Shown: positions 25,423 through 36,350, counted from the first letter of the stretch. The stretch: DNA of 64,000 bases from Ectocarpus siliculosus (GCA_000310025.1 FN649731.1:3435432-3499431), one strand, 5' to 3'. Translations and numbers: made by a program. The notes: generated by a model from the sequence alone, not told the origin.

Positions 25423-25536
25423 GCCACACAAGCACCGAAGCGTCCAGCAAACAGTCGCAAGAAAATAACACTCGGATAGGCCACACAAGCACCGAAGCGT
25501 CCAGCAAACAGTCGCAAGAAAATAACACTCGGATAG
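25423..25536. repeat. 57-bp tandem repeat, two perfect copies
   Basis: Units 25423-25479 and 25480-25536 are identical and begin GCCACACAAGCACCGAAGCG. The period is divisible by three, but no supported gene covers them. Confidence 0.9.
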
Positions 25537-25899
25537 ACTCATCCACAACTCGGAATACATTCATTCCAAGATATCCAATACGTCGGGAGATACCCCGAAA
25601 ATCTACCTTCATGCAACGGCAACTTGTTGCATATCGTAGATCACTTCTGCAGTAGCCTTTGTAAGGATGACAAAATCTACCTGTATCTGTCGTGACACGG
25701 CAGATGGTCAGCAGCAGCAGCGGCAGGAGCAGCGGCAAGAAGGCATGAGTAACTGGGAGTACATGAACACGGTGAGCTACAGTAATCGCAGGATCCGATA
25801 TTATGACGCCACGACAAAGAGGGAGGGAATGCCGATTCGGGTCTAACCGGTATCTGAAACAATGCTTGTGAAACCAACGTTACCGCATGGTTATTGCAG

Positions 25900-26855
25900 T
25901 ATACGAAGTTCTGAACTCGAAAGGGGGCAGAGGGGGGTGCTCGTAGCCGGGTGATGATCGCCTTCTTAATGGGGTTCTGAATGTACAGCGGCTCCAAATC
26001 GTTCTCCTGAAACTTGGAAGAGGCCGGTGTGCCGTAACGGAAAGGGGCGGCGAGGGGGCGGGGAGGAGAGATCACGTTGTTTCACGAGGCCATGGACAAC
26101 AACAGTACTGAAGACAACGAAGGCAACAACAATAACAACACCCCAGCCCGGCCTGATTCATATGCTGCGCAAGTACTCATCGCGCCACAAGCGTGCGCAC
26201 CACCACCACCAAGGCCACCACTGCCGTACCATCACCACTATTCTTAATCACCAACACACGCGTTCGGGTATCAAACAATAACACAGACAACCCACACGCT
26301 CGCCACGTCCACGCCAACCACATCCCAGCCCTTGGTCTGCTCCTTCAGCTCCGCCGGCCAGCACGTCCCTCCTCTTGCCGACCAGGTCCATCACGTTGCC
26401 GTTCCAGGTGTCCACGGTGTAACCCATGTACAGCTCCCCTTCGCCTCCGCCAACCCGTCCGCCTTCGTCGCCTCCGCCAGCGGCGGCCTTCTCGAGGAGC
26501 TCCGAGATTGTCCTAGCCGTGGCCGGGGACTCCACGATCACATCACCAGGACTCTCTTGGAACCCTCCAGCTTGGCGGCTGCAGGCTTGCTCTTCTTCTT
26601 CGCAGCGGCAGCAGAGGCAAAAGGCTTCTTCTTGGGCGCGTTTTTTTTGCCGTCGAAGGCCTTCTCGTAGTGGTGTTTTAGTAGATTTTGCAAGGGGGCG
26701 GTTCTGCCGGCAGTGGCGGCCATCGTTTTCGTCTCCTTCGCGCCAGCGGCAACCTTGACCTTTTTTGCAGCCGAAGCAGAAGTCGTGGACGACGCGACCG
26801 CCATGGAGGGTTGCGAAAGCACCGCCGTCCTCGTACCGCCGCCGCCTGCCGACAC
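25900..26855 (-). pseudogene. Decayed bacterial-type DNA topoisomerase I (type IA) fragment
   Basis: Type IA topoisomerases relax negatively supercoiled DNA. An Ala/Lys-rich lead (AKKVKVAAGAKETKTMAA, then repeated Lys-rich stretches) runs into KRVLV and the Toprim signature VIVESPATARTI with its catalytic-type Glu (about 26500-26560). Then follow a YTVDTWNGNVMDLVGK segment and, in another frame, PAELKEQTKGWDVVGVDV (about 26310-26370). After a likely intron, an exon beginning at 26006 reads ENDLEPLYIQNPIKKAII, matching the family's 'ePkYvi--Kk' stretch. Two register changes are visible: a GTGATGTGAT tandem duplication of 5 bases at about 26543-26552, and a one-base shift near 26378. The DxD Toprim motif and the active-site Tyr region were not found in this window. 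This fits a pseudogene or truncated duplicate; sequence error could explain one shift but hardly both plus the missing parts. Confidence 0.6.
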
Positions 26856-28130
26856 ACATTGTAGTAACCCTCGCTGCTGTTGCTCTTGATGTTGGTGGTG
26901 GCGGTGGGTTCGGTAGCAGAGAGAGCCTCACCAAGCCGACCACAAAGACCTCGGCGCCAAGGCCCCGCCCAGGTGACGTCGGGCCGCCCACGCCGATGTC
27001 GACCCCGGGGCGATCAGGAGACATGCCAAAACCACGTTCACCCGCACGGGGGCAAAAGCGAACAACGACGTGTTCCAAGAGATGCAGCAAGCAGAGCAGC
27101 CGCGAGAACGGACAAATATGTAATGAAAACCGGCTAGCTGTCGGCGTTCTACTCTCTCTCTCTTTCTCTCTTGGTTCTACTCTCTGTGTATAACCCACAA
27201 CGATGAAACAACGGCTGAGCGACCGGGAGTGCTGCCACCATGAGGCGGACGGGCTACAAATGTTGCGGGAAATTCGTGACCAACCTACAGTACATACTTC
27301 GAAGTCGCATGTTCAAATATACTCGCTGGTGACATGATTCTGGTATTGCCGGTGCTGTTGCCGTTAGCACAAAAACCGCACCATGCACATGTTGTGCATG
27401 TATGTGAACGGCACCATGTACGTCTTACGCATGTATCCGAACGGCTGCTCGACGAGTGACTACTGTGTTGAGACAAGTTTGAATCACTCGGCGGCGGCAA
27501 GCGCAGGCGGGCGGGGAGGGGGTGGTATCTAACGTAGGTATTATGTGCATGTTTCAAAGCACCACTGCAACCAGCAATGCGTCTTGCGCCTTTACGTTAT
27601 CACGGTTCCTCATACACCAGCGATGGTGGTGTTCGTTCAACATATAGCCGCATCGTAAGCGGCAGAAACGGCTTGTTCGATCACAATACACAGCCGGAGC
27701 AGTTGCTGCTGCCGTATGCTTGTGCTGCATCAGTGTACATGTCGCACACATCATTCTTAGCGGTGCTCTCCATCGCACCGCCACCGCACCGCCACAACCC
27801 CGCTTTTTTTTCCAGACTCGCGATAGCAGCAGCATCGAAGGGCCCGGAGCAATCCACCCTTGCCCACTGCCCACTCCTCAACTTCCTCAAAGCGAATGCG
27901 ATATGCAGCAGCAGCAGCACAGCACCCACCCTGACCGCCGTAAGACAGCTTGAAGCACGCCGGTTCGATGTACACCTACTTTACTATTGGTTGTTGGCTC
28001 TGCCGCTGCCGCTGTTTCTGACCAATACACAACACCTCCAGCAGACCTCTTTCCTTCTCCTCACAGGGGATGGAGACGTTGGCGGTCGGTTGCTGTTGTT
28101 GTGGGAAGTAACGGTACTGCTGCTCTGGCT
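26856..28130. other. No supported gene
   Basis: A long minus-strand open frame covers 26248-27198, but upstream of the topoisomerase segment it lacks recognisable features. A possible acceptor (CGGCAG|GCGGC) near 26850 would start the topoisomerase exon. The rest, 27200-28130, holds short frames only. Confidence 0.4.
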
Positions 28131-28139
28131 GCTCGGGCG

Positions 28140-28440
28140 CATGCTGTACCCGGCGCGCAGAACGGTCCGGGGATACGTACCCCCACGCTCCACCCGACTT
28201 CGATGTACGGGGCCACCGATTAGCAATATGTGAACATGGGGCACCCAGCCACACGCACACACACGACCTTTCTCACGGCAGGTGATCAACAATCATAGCT
28301 AGGGCGCGCAAAGTCGACGTGATCCAGCTCCATCGCCCGTCCACCGCGCCTGCCAGTCGAGCGTGCTACAATACATATTGGTGAGCGAATGCGGAGAGAT
28401 TTCGGGCGTTCTTCCATAACTGAACTTTTTTTTAGACGCA
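28140..28440. repeat. Dispersed repeat, copy 1
   Basis: Shares ordered blocks with 28980-29175 and 50015-50310: CGCAGAACGGTC, CGCTCCACCCGACT, GATGTACGG-GCCACCGA, GGCAGG-GATCAACA, CCGCGCCTGCCAGTCGAGCG and GGTGAGCGAATGCGG. It codes for nothing recognised. Confidence 0.7.
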
Positions 28441-28979
28441 TTCCCCAGCAGCGGCCTGGGTTCGCGCATTTGTCGTAGGCTAGTGGGACACAGCGGACGA
28501 ATTTGGGAAACAGGAAGGTATGCCCCATGCACCCCAGAGACGTTCAGCGCGTCGCCTTGCAAGCTGGCAAGCAAGGGTATTCTTGCTTTGTCCCACGATT
28601 TTTTCTTTTCCGCATTGTTTTCTTCTGCCGAAGTTTGTGAAACGAGAGGGAGCATGCATTCTGCTCTGAGAAGGCGATGACCTCAAAACGCAAAGCATTG
28701 GTCAAGCTAGATGGCTGCGCCGTAATTTAGATGCTGCACAACACAGCAGCAGTTGCTGCTCGTAGCATCGCTCAAACAGCATCGCTCGAACTAGCTTGTT
28801 TGCGGCGTTGTCTGGATGCCACACAGAGCGAAAGCGCCGGTGCCAAAAGGCAGCAAAGTGTCTTCTTGTGAGATTACACGATGAGGGTGGTTCCCTGCTG
28901 GCAAATCCAGAAGTAATTTCCAACTTCAACTGTCGTTGTTGAACACGCTCTCGAAGTGCAGCAAGCAATGTGTGACTAC

Positions 28980-29175
28980 CGTGTAGAACGGGGTGCTCCC
29001 GCACCCGACTTATGATGTACGGGGCCACGATCCACAATAATGCAACACATGCCACAACAAATGCTGCTTGCATGCATGCACACATGCACAAACGGCATTT
29101 GACCACGGCAAGCGATCGACAATCATAGCGGGGGTTTGCGTTGTACTCAAAAACGAAGGGTTCCAGCTTCACTAT
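28980..29175. repeat. Dispersed repeat, copy 2
   Basis: A diverged copy of the family at 28140 and 50015: GTAGAACGG, CACCCGACTTATGATGTACG, then GCGATCGACAATCATAGC and AAAACGAAGGGTTCCAGCTT. Confidence 0.6.
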
Positions 29176-29192
29176 TGTCAAAGTACTTCAGA

Positions 29193-29637
29193 TGTGAAAA
29201 GAGGGAATCGTCCTCGACAGACGTTGGGGAGTTTCTACTTTATGAAGGTGGTCTCCACATTACCCCCCCCTTTTTTCGAGACTTTTTCTTGTTTTCCAGG
29301 CAAGAGAAGTCTTCTTGGGGTAAATGGAACCCGACCGGCTGGCGGCGGGGCGATTCACATTCCTCACAATCTTCTGTACGTGTTTTACAGATTCGCTACG
29401 TCCGCCACGTTTACAGAAGTTCCGAGTTCGATAGCCAGTGCGTCCTCCCTTGGCCCACCCACCGTTTTTCTTTTTCCGTTTTCCGGAAGAAAATTTGGTG
29501 CCCAGCGGGGTTTGAACCCGTGTCTTTTGCAACCAAAAGCAGACACCCTGATATCTCACGTCGACGCCATTGTGAAAAGAGGGAATCGTCCTCGACAGAC
29601 GTTGGGGAGTTTCTACCTTTATGAAGGTGGTCTCCAC
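29193..29637. repeat. 66-bp direct repeats flanking a tRNA-like segment
   Basis: 29193-29258 and 29571-29637 are nearly identical (starting TGTGAAAAGAGGGAATCGTC, ending GGTGGTCTCCACA), differing by one inserted C. The 312 bases between them contain the tRNA-like relic at the right end. Confidence 0.85.
29498..29569 (-). tRNA. tRNA-like relic, probably a pseudogene or tRNA-derived element
   Basis: On the minus strand a good B box/T arm (ACGGGTTCAAACCCCGC, four of five stem pairs) is followed by TGGGCACCA. Before it lies an anticodon-like hairpin TCTGC-TTTTGGTT-GCAAA with an 8-base loop and four of five pairs. The 5' acceptor strand does not pair with TGGGCAC and the D arm is degenerate, so a working tRNA is unlikely. 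It could be a pol III promoter of a SINE-like element. Confidence 0.4.
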
Positions 29638-29981
29638 ACAGATGCTGTTTTTTATGCAAATTTTTTTATGCAAATTTGTCGTTTTAGCACGTGGGGGCCC
29701 GCACAGCCGACGAATTTGCGAGACACGAAGATATGCGCAACCCCAGAGAAGTCCGCGCGTGGCCTGGCTAGGTAACTCTCCTGTGCGTCAAACCCTTTTC
29801 AACATTTCCGCCAAATCTGTATTCTTGCAAAGACTGGTACTCGAAACGTTCCGAGGACGGTGCCGACTCGATTGGTGAGATACGCAAGGGGGTGAAGAAA
29901 AAGAATTCTGACGCTGGCTCTTTTCCCATACTTTTAATCCTGTACAAAGAAAGAAAACAACCTTCTCGCCAACGTTAGGTC

Positions 29982-30437
29982 GTGCATTGTATTGCCATCA
30001 GTAGAGGACACCGTGAAGAGGGGTCGTGCGTGCTGGCATGTCCAGGTTTGCTACTGGAGCTGAACTATCGAAGGTCGCAGCTGTTTTTAAAAACAGTCCG
30101 AAATCTGCGCCGGAACCAAGCGGCATCCAACATTTGTCACAGCCGTGCTCACCGCCACGGACCGTAAACCCCTGAACGGAGGGGGTGTCAGCAGTTGCTA
30201 AAAGTGGCATCAGCTATGCATACTACTGTAAACCCGCGGTTCAGGAGATTGGGGTCAGTGGCGGCGAGCACGGCTGTGACAAATGTTGGATGCCGCTTCG
30301 TTCCGGCGCAGATTTCGTCGGACTGTTTTCAAAGGCTGCTGCGACCTTCGATATTTCAGCTCCAGTAGCAAACCCGAACGTGCCAGCTTGCACGACGCGT
30401 CTTCATGATGTTCCATACCGATGGCAATAGAATGCAC
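29982..30437. repeat. Long inverted repeat (about 190-bp arms, ~65-bp loop)
   Basis: Arm 29982-30177 and the reverse complement of 30240-30437 match at roughly 85 percent by eye. They share GGTTTGCTACTGGAGCTGAA, ATCGAAGGTCGCAGC, AATCTGCGCCGGAAC and GCGGCATCCAACATTTGTCA. No coding frame is supported. It lies about 0.8 kb upstream of NB-ARC gene 1. Confidence 0.85.
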
Positions 30438-30439
30438 CA

Positions 30440-31248
30440 CCTAACCCTCAAAGCTGACCTTGTTTGAACGCCTTCCGTGTTGGCTCTTTTGACTTGAATT
30501 TAGAATGTTGTGAATTTTATCTTGATTTCGAAGGAGGCGCGTAAAGGTAGACGCGTGAAATGTATGTTTTGAGCAGCCTCTACTGCCGCCCTGTGCGAGA
30601 ATCAATGATTTCTGTTTTTCACGATGCCTTCCGACTGGTCTTGTGTGTCGCTGTGCAATTGCTGGTGCTCCTGCGTTTACTCTCAAAATTAATCAATATC
30701 AATATTCTTCTTCACCCCCTGAAAGGCGAGAGAGATGGCACCGGGTGCGATCGAGCGATCGTCTTTATTTTTATATACCAGTGTTTCCTCGTCTTTTTTC
30801 GGCACCCCGGTGCCATCTCCTCGACCGGTGCCATCTCTCCGTCGTCTGCGGTACTCCGAAGCAATAAGAAGCGCACCTGTCAACCTTTCCTCGCGTCTTG
30901 TGTATATTCTTGCCGTGCCTGTACAGCAATAGATGTACTCGAACAATTCCAAGAACGATGCCGGCAATTTTGCTATAGAAGGGCACCTGTACCAACCTTC
31001 TGCTACATGTTACGGAGTTTGTCGATGGCCTTGGTTTTGCGCAACAATTATGTCAACCCTGTTACGAGGCCGCCAGATAATATGATGTTGCCTGGAGACG
31101 GGGAGAGTTGCAACAAGTTCCCATGCGCAACTTGGCTATGTGGCGCGTGCTCGAATATTTTTTGCTCGCTGACTGAACTGTCCTCTCTCGATTGCGTTTG
31201 TGCGTTGCAGTCGCCTTGGCATTGTATCTTGGTCTCCCATTGTTTACC
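30440..31248. other. Upstream region of NB-ARC gene 1
   Basis: Contains, at 30733-30870, a piece of the GGTGCCATCTCTC intronic element found inside both NB-ARC genes. A possible 3' splice site (TTTGTGCGTTGCAG, ending at 31210) lies 38 bases before the first ATG, so a 5'-UTR intron is possible. No TATA box is convincing. Confidence 0.4.
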
Positions 31249-32156
31249 ATGGACACTGTCAAGGATCTCCTGTCGGTGGTTGGAAGGATCGAAGAGGCCA
31301 TTAAGGGCGCGGATGCTGTAAAAGTGACGATGCGCACTCGGATGAAGGACTACGGTAGCGTCCTCCAAGTGCTACAAGGCTCAGCGCCCGCCATGTTCGA
31401 GAACGAGCTCATGAGGTTGCAGGATCTGTTCAGTGAAATTGAAGATCTGCACGCTAAACACACGGCCGACCCTGAGGACGGCAGACCAGCCAAAATTGCC
31501 AAGAGGGTCAACAGAGGAACCCAGCATGAGTCGATCGGGGAGGCCTTGGACGCTATAGACAGAGAGGTCGTTCGGCAGTTCACCGCCATTGCTGCAAAAT
31601 CGTCCATCAACGCGGAGGCGGTGAAAATTGCGTTGGAAGAATTACGCCCTCCGAGCTTGCCGGACATGGCCGCGGTCCCCGCAGGAGCGCTTGACTTGCC
31701 CCGCAGCAGCTATGTGGAGCGAGCTGCGGTACAAGAAGTTGCCGACGGCCTCACCGGCCCGGAGGAGTCCCGTGCCCCCTACACCGTCGTCGGTATGGGT
31801 GGGGGGGGGAAGAGCGTGCTGGCCTCTGCTGTCGTTCGCAAGCCGAGCGTGAGGGAGCACTTCCGCGGCGGTATTTTCTGGGTGAGAGTGGGCAGGGGCG
31901 CGAAGAGCAGCCTCCTGGCTCTCCTCCCCCACGCCTGGTGGTGCTGGACGATGTGTGGGAACGCGAGGTCGTGGATGCGCTTGTTCCTCTGGAATTCAAG
32001 GTGCTGCTGACCACGCGTGATCGATCGGTTGTTGGTGTGCCAGCCGGAGGCTTGGAGCTGGGAGACATGACGGAGGAAGAGGCGCTGGAGTTGCTGCGGA
32101 CGACGAGCGGGACTGTGGGTCAGCCTGGTGACGATGTCCGGACGAAGATGACCAAG
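31249..32156 (+). pseudogene. Gene 1 exon: N-terminal helical module and first half of NB-ARC
   Basis: From the ATG in ACCATGG. Residues 1-134 are mostly amphipathic helix (for example LLSVVGRIEEAIKGADAV) with no known domain. From about residue 135 (PPSLPDMAAVPAGALDLP) it matches gene 2: P-loop VVGMGGGGKSVLASAVV, then GGIFWVRVGRG. The frame breaks at about 31927. The Walker B LDDVWE and VLLTTRDRS motifs follow in another frame to the donor AAG|GTGATG at 32156. Confidence 0.8.
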
Positions 32157-32686
32157 GTGATGGATGCGCCTTGAATCTTAGATCGACAAGGTGTATCAGG
32201 GTGTGCTTGTTTTTTCCCTCATGCATGGTTTCAGACATTGGTTGTCTGCTTGAGTGCTGCCTGGAGTTGAGCTTAGCATCGGTTGGTGGCTTGATGCTGA
32301 AGTGTCACAGGTGTTTGTACGACGAACAACGCACGTCGAGGTTGGTTTGGTGTGCTTCAGTCTGCTCTGATTGCATGCCCTCCGTTCCCGGTGACGGCGA
32401 GAAAGGCATGACACCAATGACAGCTTTGATGTTAAGTGGTGCGTGCACTTGTGTTTGTCGATGGTCAACCCATGTCGTCGCTGACTATCTCCTCGTAGAG
32501 CCTTCTCTGTTTAGTCGCTTCAACTTGTAGTTTCGATGCATGTCGGAAGCGTTATCCGTGTGGTAAGGACCCTCCATAGAGCTGTTGCGCCCTGTGTACA
32601 TATAAGAGTTATGCACTGCTGTCAAACACATTCATCATCGTGCTTGACTCGACTGAGCATTCAACTCCCGACGAACGCCGATCCAG

Positions 32687-32980
32687 GTCGTTGCACTCTG
32701 TGGACACCTACCGTTGGTGCTCGCTATCGCGGGTTCCATGTCCGTCGTGAGAGGGAAAGGCTTGACCGCCGTCGCCTGGGAAGAGCTGGCCAAAGAGTTG
32801 GAGAACGTGGCCAAGAAAATGCGAGCTCGGAGCGAGCAGTCATCGTCTATCAAAGTGGTCCTTGAGACCAGTTTTGACTCGTTGGCAGTGCGGAAGCAAG
32901 AAGAGTTCCTGAAGATGGCTGTGTTGGCCGCGGGTGCTCTTGCACCGATCAAGATGCTGCGCAATCTGTGGGAGATAGAG
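32687..32980 (+). CDS. Gene 1 exon: NB-ARC ARC1 part with GLPLA-like motif
   Basis: 98 codons, phase 0 on both sides (CCAG|GTCGTT to GAG|GTACGT). CGHLPLVLAIAGSM occupies the GLPLA position. The exon has the same length as its counterpart in gene 2 (56190-56483), with few differences, and the introns around it are also alike. Confidence 0.8.
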
Positions 32981-33179
32981 GTACGTTGGGGCGTTCCTTT
33001 TACCAGGTAGTTGGAAGTCTCGAAACGGTTTGCAAATCTTATGTCTGTTATAGATGTACGGGAAGGTTTAGTGGGTTGTGCGGCAGAGAGGAGTGAATAT
33101 GCCCTAGTTTCTACGGTCTTCGAAGTGTGCCGCATGTTGACCCCAGTTCATGTCTTCCCGGTGTTTCGTGTATCTGCAG

Positions 33180-33578
33180 GACGCTGAGGGTACGCGAGAC
33201 GAAGCTGAGGGTCTGGTTAGCAAATGCCTTCTACACGCTGTGGGAGGTGGTGGGTACCGTGTGCACGACCTGGTCCTGGAGTTTGCGAAGACTAGCATCA
33301 GGGCAGAGGAGGAGACGATGAAAAAGGCCACAGCGCTGCAGGCGCAGTACCTCGGCAGACTGGACGTGCTCGAGAGTTACCGAGACTCGGAGCACGGCGC
33401 TGGACACCAAGGCCTTTTCTGTTTGGATGCCCTCTGGCGCTCGGTGGAGAAGCTCTCGGGGGACCCTGAGCTGGAGGTTGCCTCGTATGGCACCAGCCTC
33501 GGGGAGTTGGAGTCAGGCGAGGCGACGGAAGCCGTGGGGACATCCTACTGTTCTGTAGGTTTCTTGTTCAACATCCAG
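33180..33578 (+). CDS. Gene 1 exon: winged-helix/VHD part of NB-ARC
   Basis: 133 codons, phase 0 on both sides. It contains HAVGGGGYRVHDLVLEFAK, with VHD at the MHD switch position, then a helical linker to the TPRs ending VGFLFNIQ before the donor CAG|GTACGG. Confidence 0.8.
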
Positions 33579-34266
33579 GTACGGCAGCATGTTTTTCTGG
33601 GGAATTCTGCACTGTTCGGAGGGTGCTCGTTGTCTAGTGTAGTACAAGGGCGCTTCGCGGACGACCGCTTTCATCGGTCGCCGCTACGCTATTTGTTCTG
33701 TATGATGTCGAATGTGTGCGGGTTGAGTTTCGAGATTAGAGCGAAAATGTGTAGTTAGGGTCTCGGCGCAATAAGTGCGTGATGACGCTCGCGTGCTCTT
33801 GTCGAGAGCGTTTCTGCACGCAGGAATGACTGAAAGATTGCTTGTATTCATTAAAGAGTGAGACATGGGCAAGGGAAGGAAAAGCGCGTCAAGTCCATCA
33901 CACCCGTCAGATCTACGTAACCTCCGGAGATGTATGATGTAGCGTCGCTGTACATGGTGCGGTTGGAAATATTGTTCCGTCTTGACAAAACGTTTGTTTT
34001 TCGCAAGGCGTTCGATGGCAAACGTGCTCGCAACTCTAGTTCTTCGTTCAATCTTTCGATTGTCGTCGACGCTACCCCTTCCCACCAACTGGCAAACGAG
34101 TGAGCGTCTTGTTTTGAAGAAGAGGAAGGAGCGTCATGTTCTCCAGATAGCATGTGGCCGTCGTTCTTGCTGAGAGAGGACTGGTCAGAATTTGTCCACC
34201 CATGTTTGTTCTTTTCCCTTCTGGGTGAACCACTGCCCTCAACACAACCCACTGCTCTTCGTTCAG

Positions 34267-34392
34267 GGCAAGTACGCGGAGGCCGAACCACTCTATGAGA
34301 GGTCACGGGCCATACAGGAGAAAGTCTTGGGTCCGGAGCATCCTCATGTGGCTACGTCGCTCAACAACCGGGCATTGTTGTTGGAGAGCCAG
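34267..34392 (+). CDS. Gene 1 TPR exon 1 (42 aa)
   Basis: TTCAG|GGCAAGTACGCG to GAGAGCCAG|GTGCGG, 126 nt, phase 0-0. It begins [20 protein letters not shown] and ends [11 protein letters not shown]: one complete kinesin-light-chain-type TPR. Confidence 0.85.
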
Positions 34393-34506
34393 GTGCGGCA
34401 CAAACGATGCTTGTAGAAGAGAATGAGCTCCGCTGTTCTACCCAGAGCTATGTGGATTTCACTGAATTCTGATTGTATGCCGTGCTCTTGACCACTTACC
34501 GTAAGG

Positions 34507-34960
34507 ATGCGAAAGATGGTACCAGGTGCGATCGACACTGTACTGTTTTCTTCTAGTCTTTTTTTTCCCGAACGCCGATACCATCTCCCCGACCGGTGAC
34601 GTTTTTTTACACCTGCGCGGAAATTGATTCATTTCACGTAACTTTTTCAAGGCACCATAGTCCCCGGTGCCATCTCCCGCACTACTACGGTATTCCGAAC
34701 AATAGGCTTTTCGTTACAGTGTGCAAACAGATGTATACATCGTACGGTACAGGAACCACACACGGCAGCCAAAGCAGCAGTCGTTTATTGTGATGGGGAC
34801 TCCACCAATGTTGCCGGCTGGCTTAGCGGCTGAGGATTCTGGTAGGCAGCAGGCAGTGGTCATGGGATGTACTTCGAGTTGGCTTTGGTGTACCCCATGT
34901 AGAGGTAATTTGTGACTATTGTGTTGCGTGTTTTTGGTTGAGCGACAAATCCTTACCGAC
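34507..34960 (+). repeat. GGTGCCATCTCTC intronic element, copy in gene 1
   Basis: Begins GATGCGAAAGATGG-ACCAGGTGCGATCG. It then has the opposite-strand form of the same words (CCGATACCATCTC, CCCCGGTGCCATCTC), a CGGTATTCCG word and a GAGTTGGCTTTGG block. Related copies are at 30733, 60645, 62694 and 63895. Confidence 0.6.
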
Positions 34961-35263
34961 GATTGTTAAATTATGCAACAGACTGTTTACCGTGTGGACT
35001 ACGACCGTACATGAACGAGTGTTGCTCCGATGATTCCGACACCACATGCATGTAAAAGATGGCCAGGTACCTCATTACAGCAGGTCAAAAGGTGGCCTGG
35101 GACCATTTGCAGAGCAATCTATCATGTTGTTCCTCAAGGGGCCCTGCATGTAAAACTCTTGGATCACCCTTACGTTACGTGTCAATACTGGTCGCGCGGA
35201 GGGGTGTGGGAGAGGCCTTATATGTCCCCGGGGGGGAACTTTTGACCAAATCCCCGTGGTTTC

Positions 35264-35706
35264 CAGGGTTGTTCACGGTTCGAAGCGGTTAGGAGCGTGA
35301 GATTTCCCTTGAGGAAACCGCTCCGCTCCTTGACATGAACAAAGAAACCGCTCCTCTCCGTGGGAATCATAACTCGGATAAACCGCTTCGCCGTGCTCCG
35401 TGATATTTTGAATTGAAACAATCCGCTCCGCTCCGAACCGTGAAATGTCAAAATTGAAAAAACCTCAGGGTTGCTCACGGCTCGTTTTTTTTCCACGGTT
35501 CGGAGCGGGTTTTAACCGAACCGCTCCGAACCGTGAGATTTTCCATTGAGAAAAACCGTCCGCTCCGTGAGATTGTAGCCTTAGATAGACCGCCCCGCCC
35601 CGCTCCGTGAGATTTTTTGGGGAAAAAAACAGGTACGCTCCGAACCGTGAAATTTCACAAATGAAAAACCGCTCCTCGGTTCGGTCATAAACCGTGAACA
35701 ACCCTG
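35264..35706. mobile_element. hAT-type MITE with 8-bp target duplication
   Basis: Perfect 17-bp terminal inverted repeats, CAGGGTTGTTCACGGTT at 35264-35280 and its complement at 35690-35706, are flanked by GTGGTTTC on both sides (35256-35263 and 35707-35714). An 8-bp duplication and a CAGGG terminus are hallmarks of the hAT superfamily. The 443-bp interior is made of degenerate CCGCTCCGCTCCGTGAGATT-like words in both orientations and has no transposase. Confidence 0.85.
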
Positions 35707-35807
35707 GTGGTTTCGGCATTTTTCGCGCGCGTTTTTTACCGCGTGCGAGATCCCACACAGCGCTGTAGTGGGAATTTCGAAACACTCCCCATGGGGTTCC
35801 TGCGGCC

Positions 35808-36350
35808 CCCCCCTCGGTGTTTGCCTTCGGGATTGGGTTTTCGTCGCATGGCAACGACGTTGTAAAGCAAGCCAATTCACTTCGTGAACTCGGCAACCAG
35901 GTTACCGTTTTTTTTTTTTTATTACCTCTTTTTTTTTTGCGGTAACCGCAATGGTGGTCGAGTAGATCATGTTGTGCGGGGTCGAGAACCCTCACTCCGC
36001 GCAAACGTGGTGATCGCACCACGTTGTGTTAAAATGGTCAAGCATCCTCGAGGCAGTTACACCGTGCTTATAACTTTCTCTGGAAGTGAAAGCACCAGAA
36101 AATAAATTAAGTCATACGCAGCTGTCATCCGTACGCAAGGAAGTAAGCACAAGATGTCGAACATCCTTAGCAGGATGCAGCTCACCCTTCATGCGACTCG
36201 CCAAATACCTCACGACACTTCGCGCTTGGTGTTGTGAGAGCCTGGTCCGGTGAGAACCCGGCGTGCTCCGTCCCGGCTTTGTAGGGATGCGAGGTCAGTG
36301 GTCTAACGACTACGGCATGCACGACTATGAGTACACCCCCCCCCCCCCTC
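35808..36350 (+). mobile_element. Poly(C)-tailed LINE-related element, copy A
   Basis: The sense strand is plus. One 5' monomer (GTGTTTGCC-TCGGGATTGGG to TTGTAAAGCAAGCC) is followed by GGTTACCG, T-rich tracts and CGGTAACCGCAATGGTGG. The body ends in the shared tail GTCTAACGACTACGGCATGC, GAGTACA and poly(C). No coding frame is intact. Confidence 0.75.

Noticed and set aside
26248-27198. 316-codon minus-strand frame
   Set aside because: Only its last third, containing the topoisomerase Toprim segment, is protein-like. The upstream part is a shadow of the Lys-rich frame.
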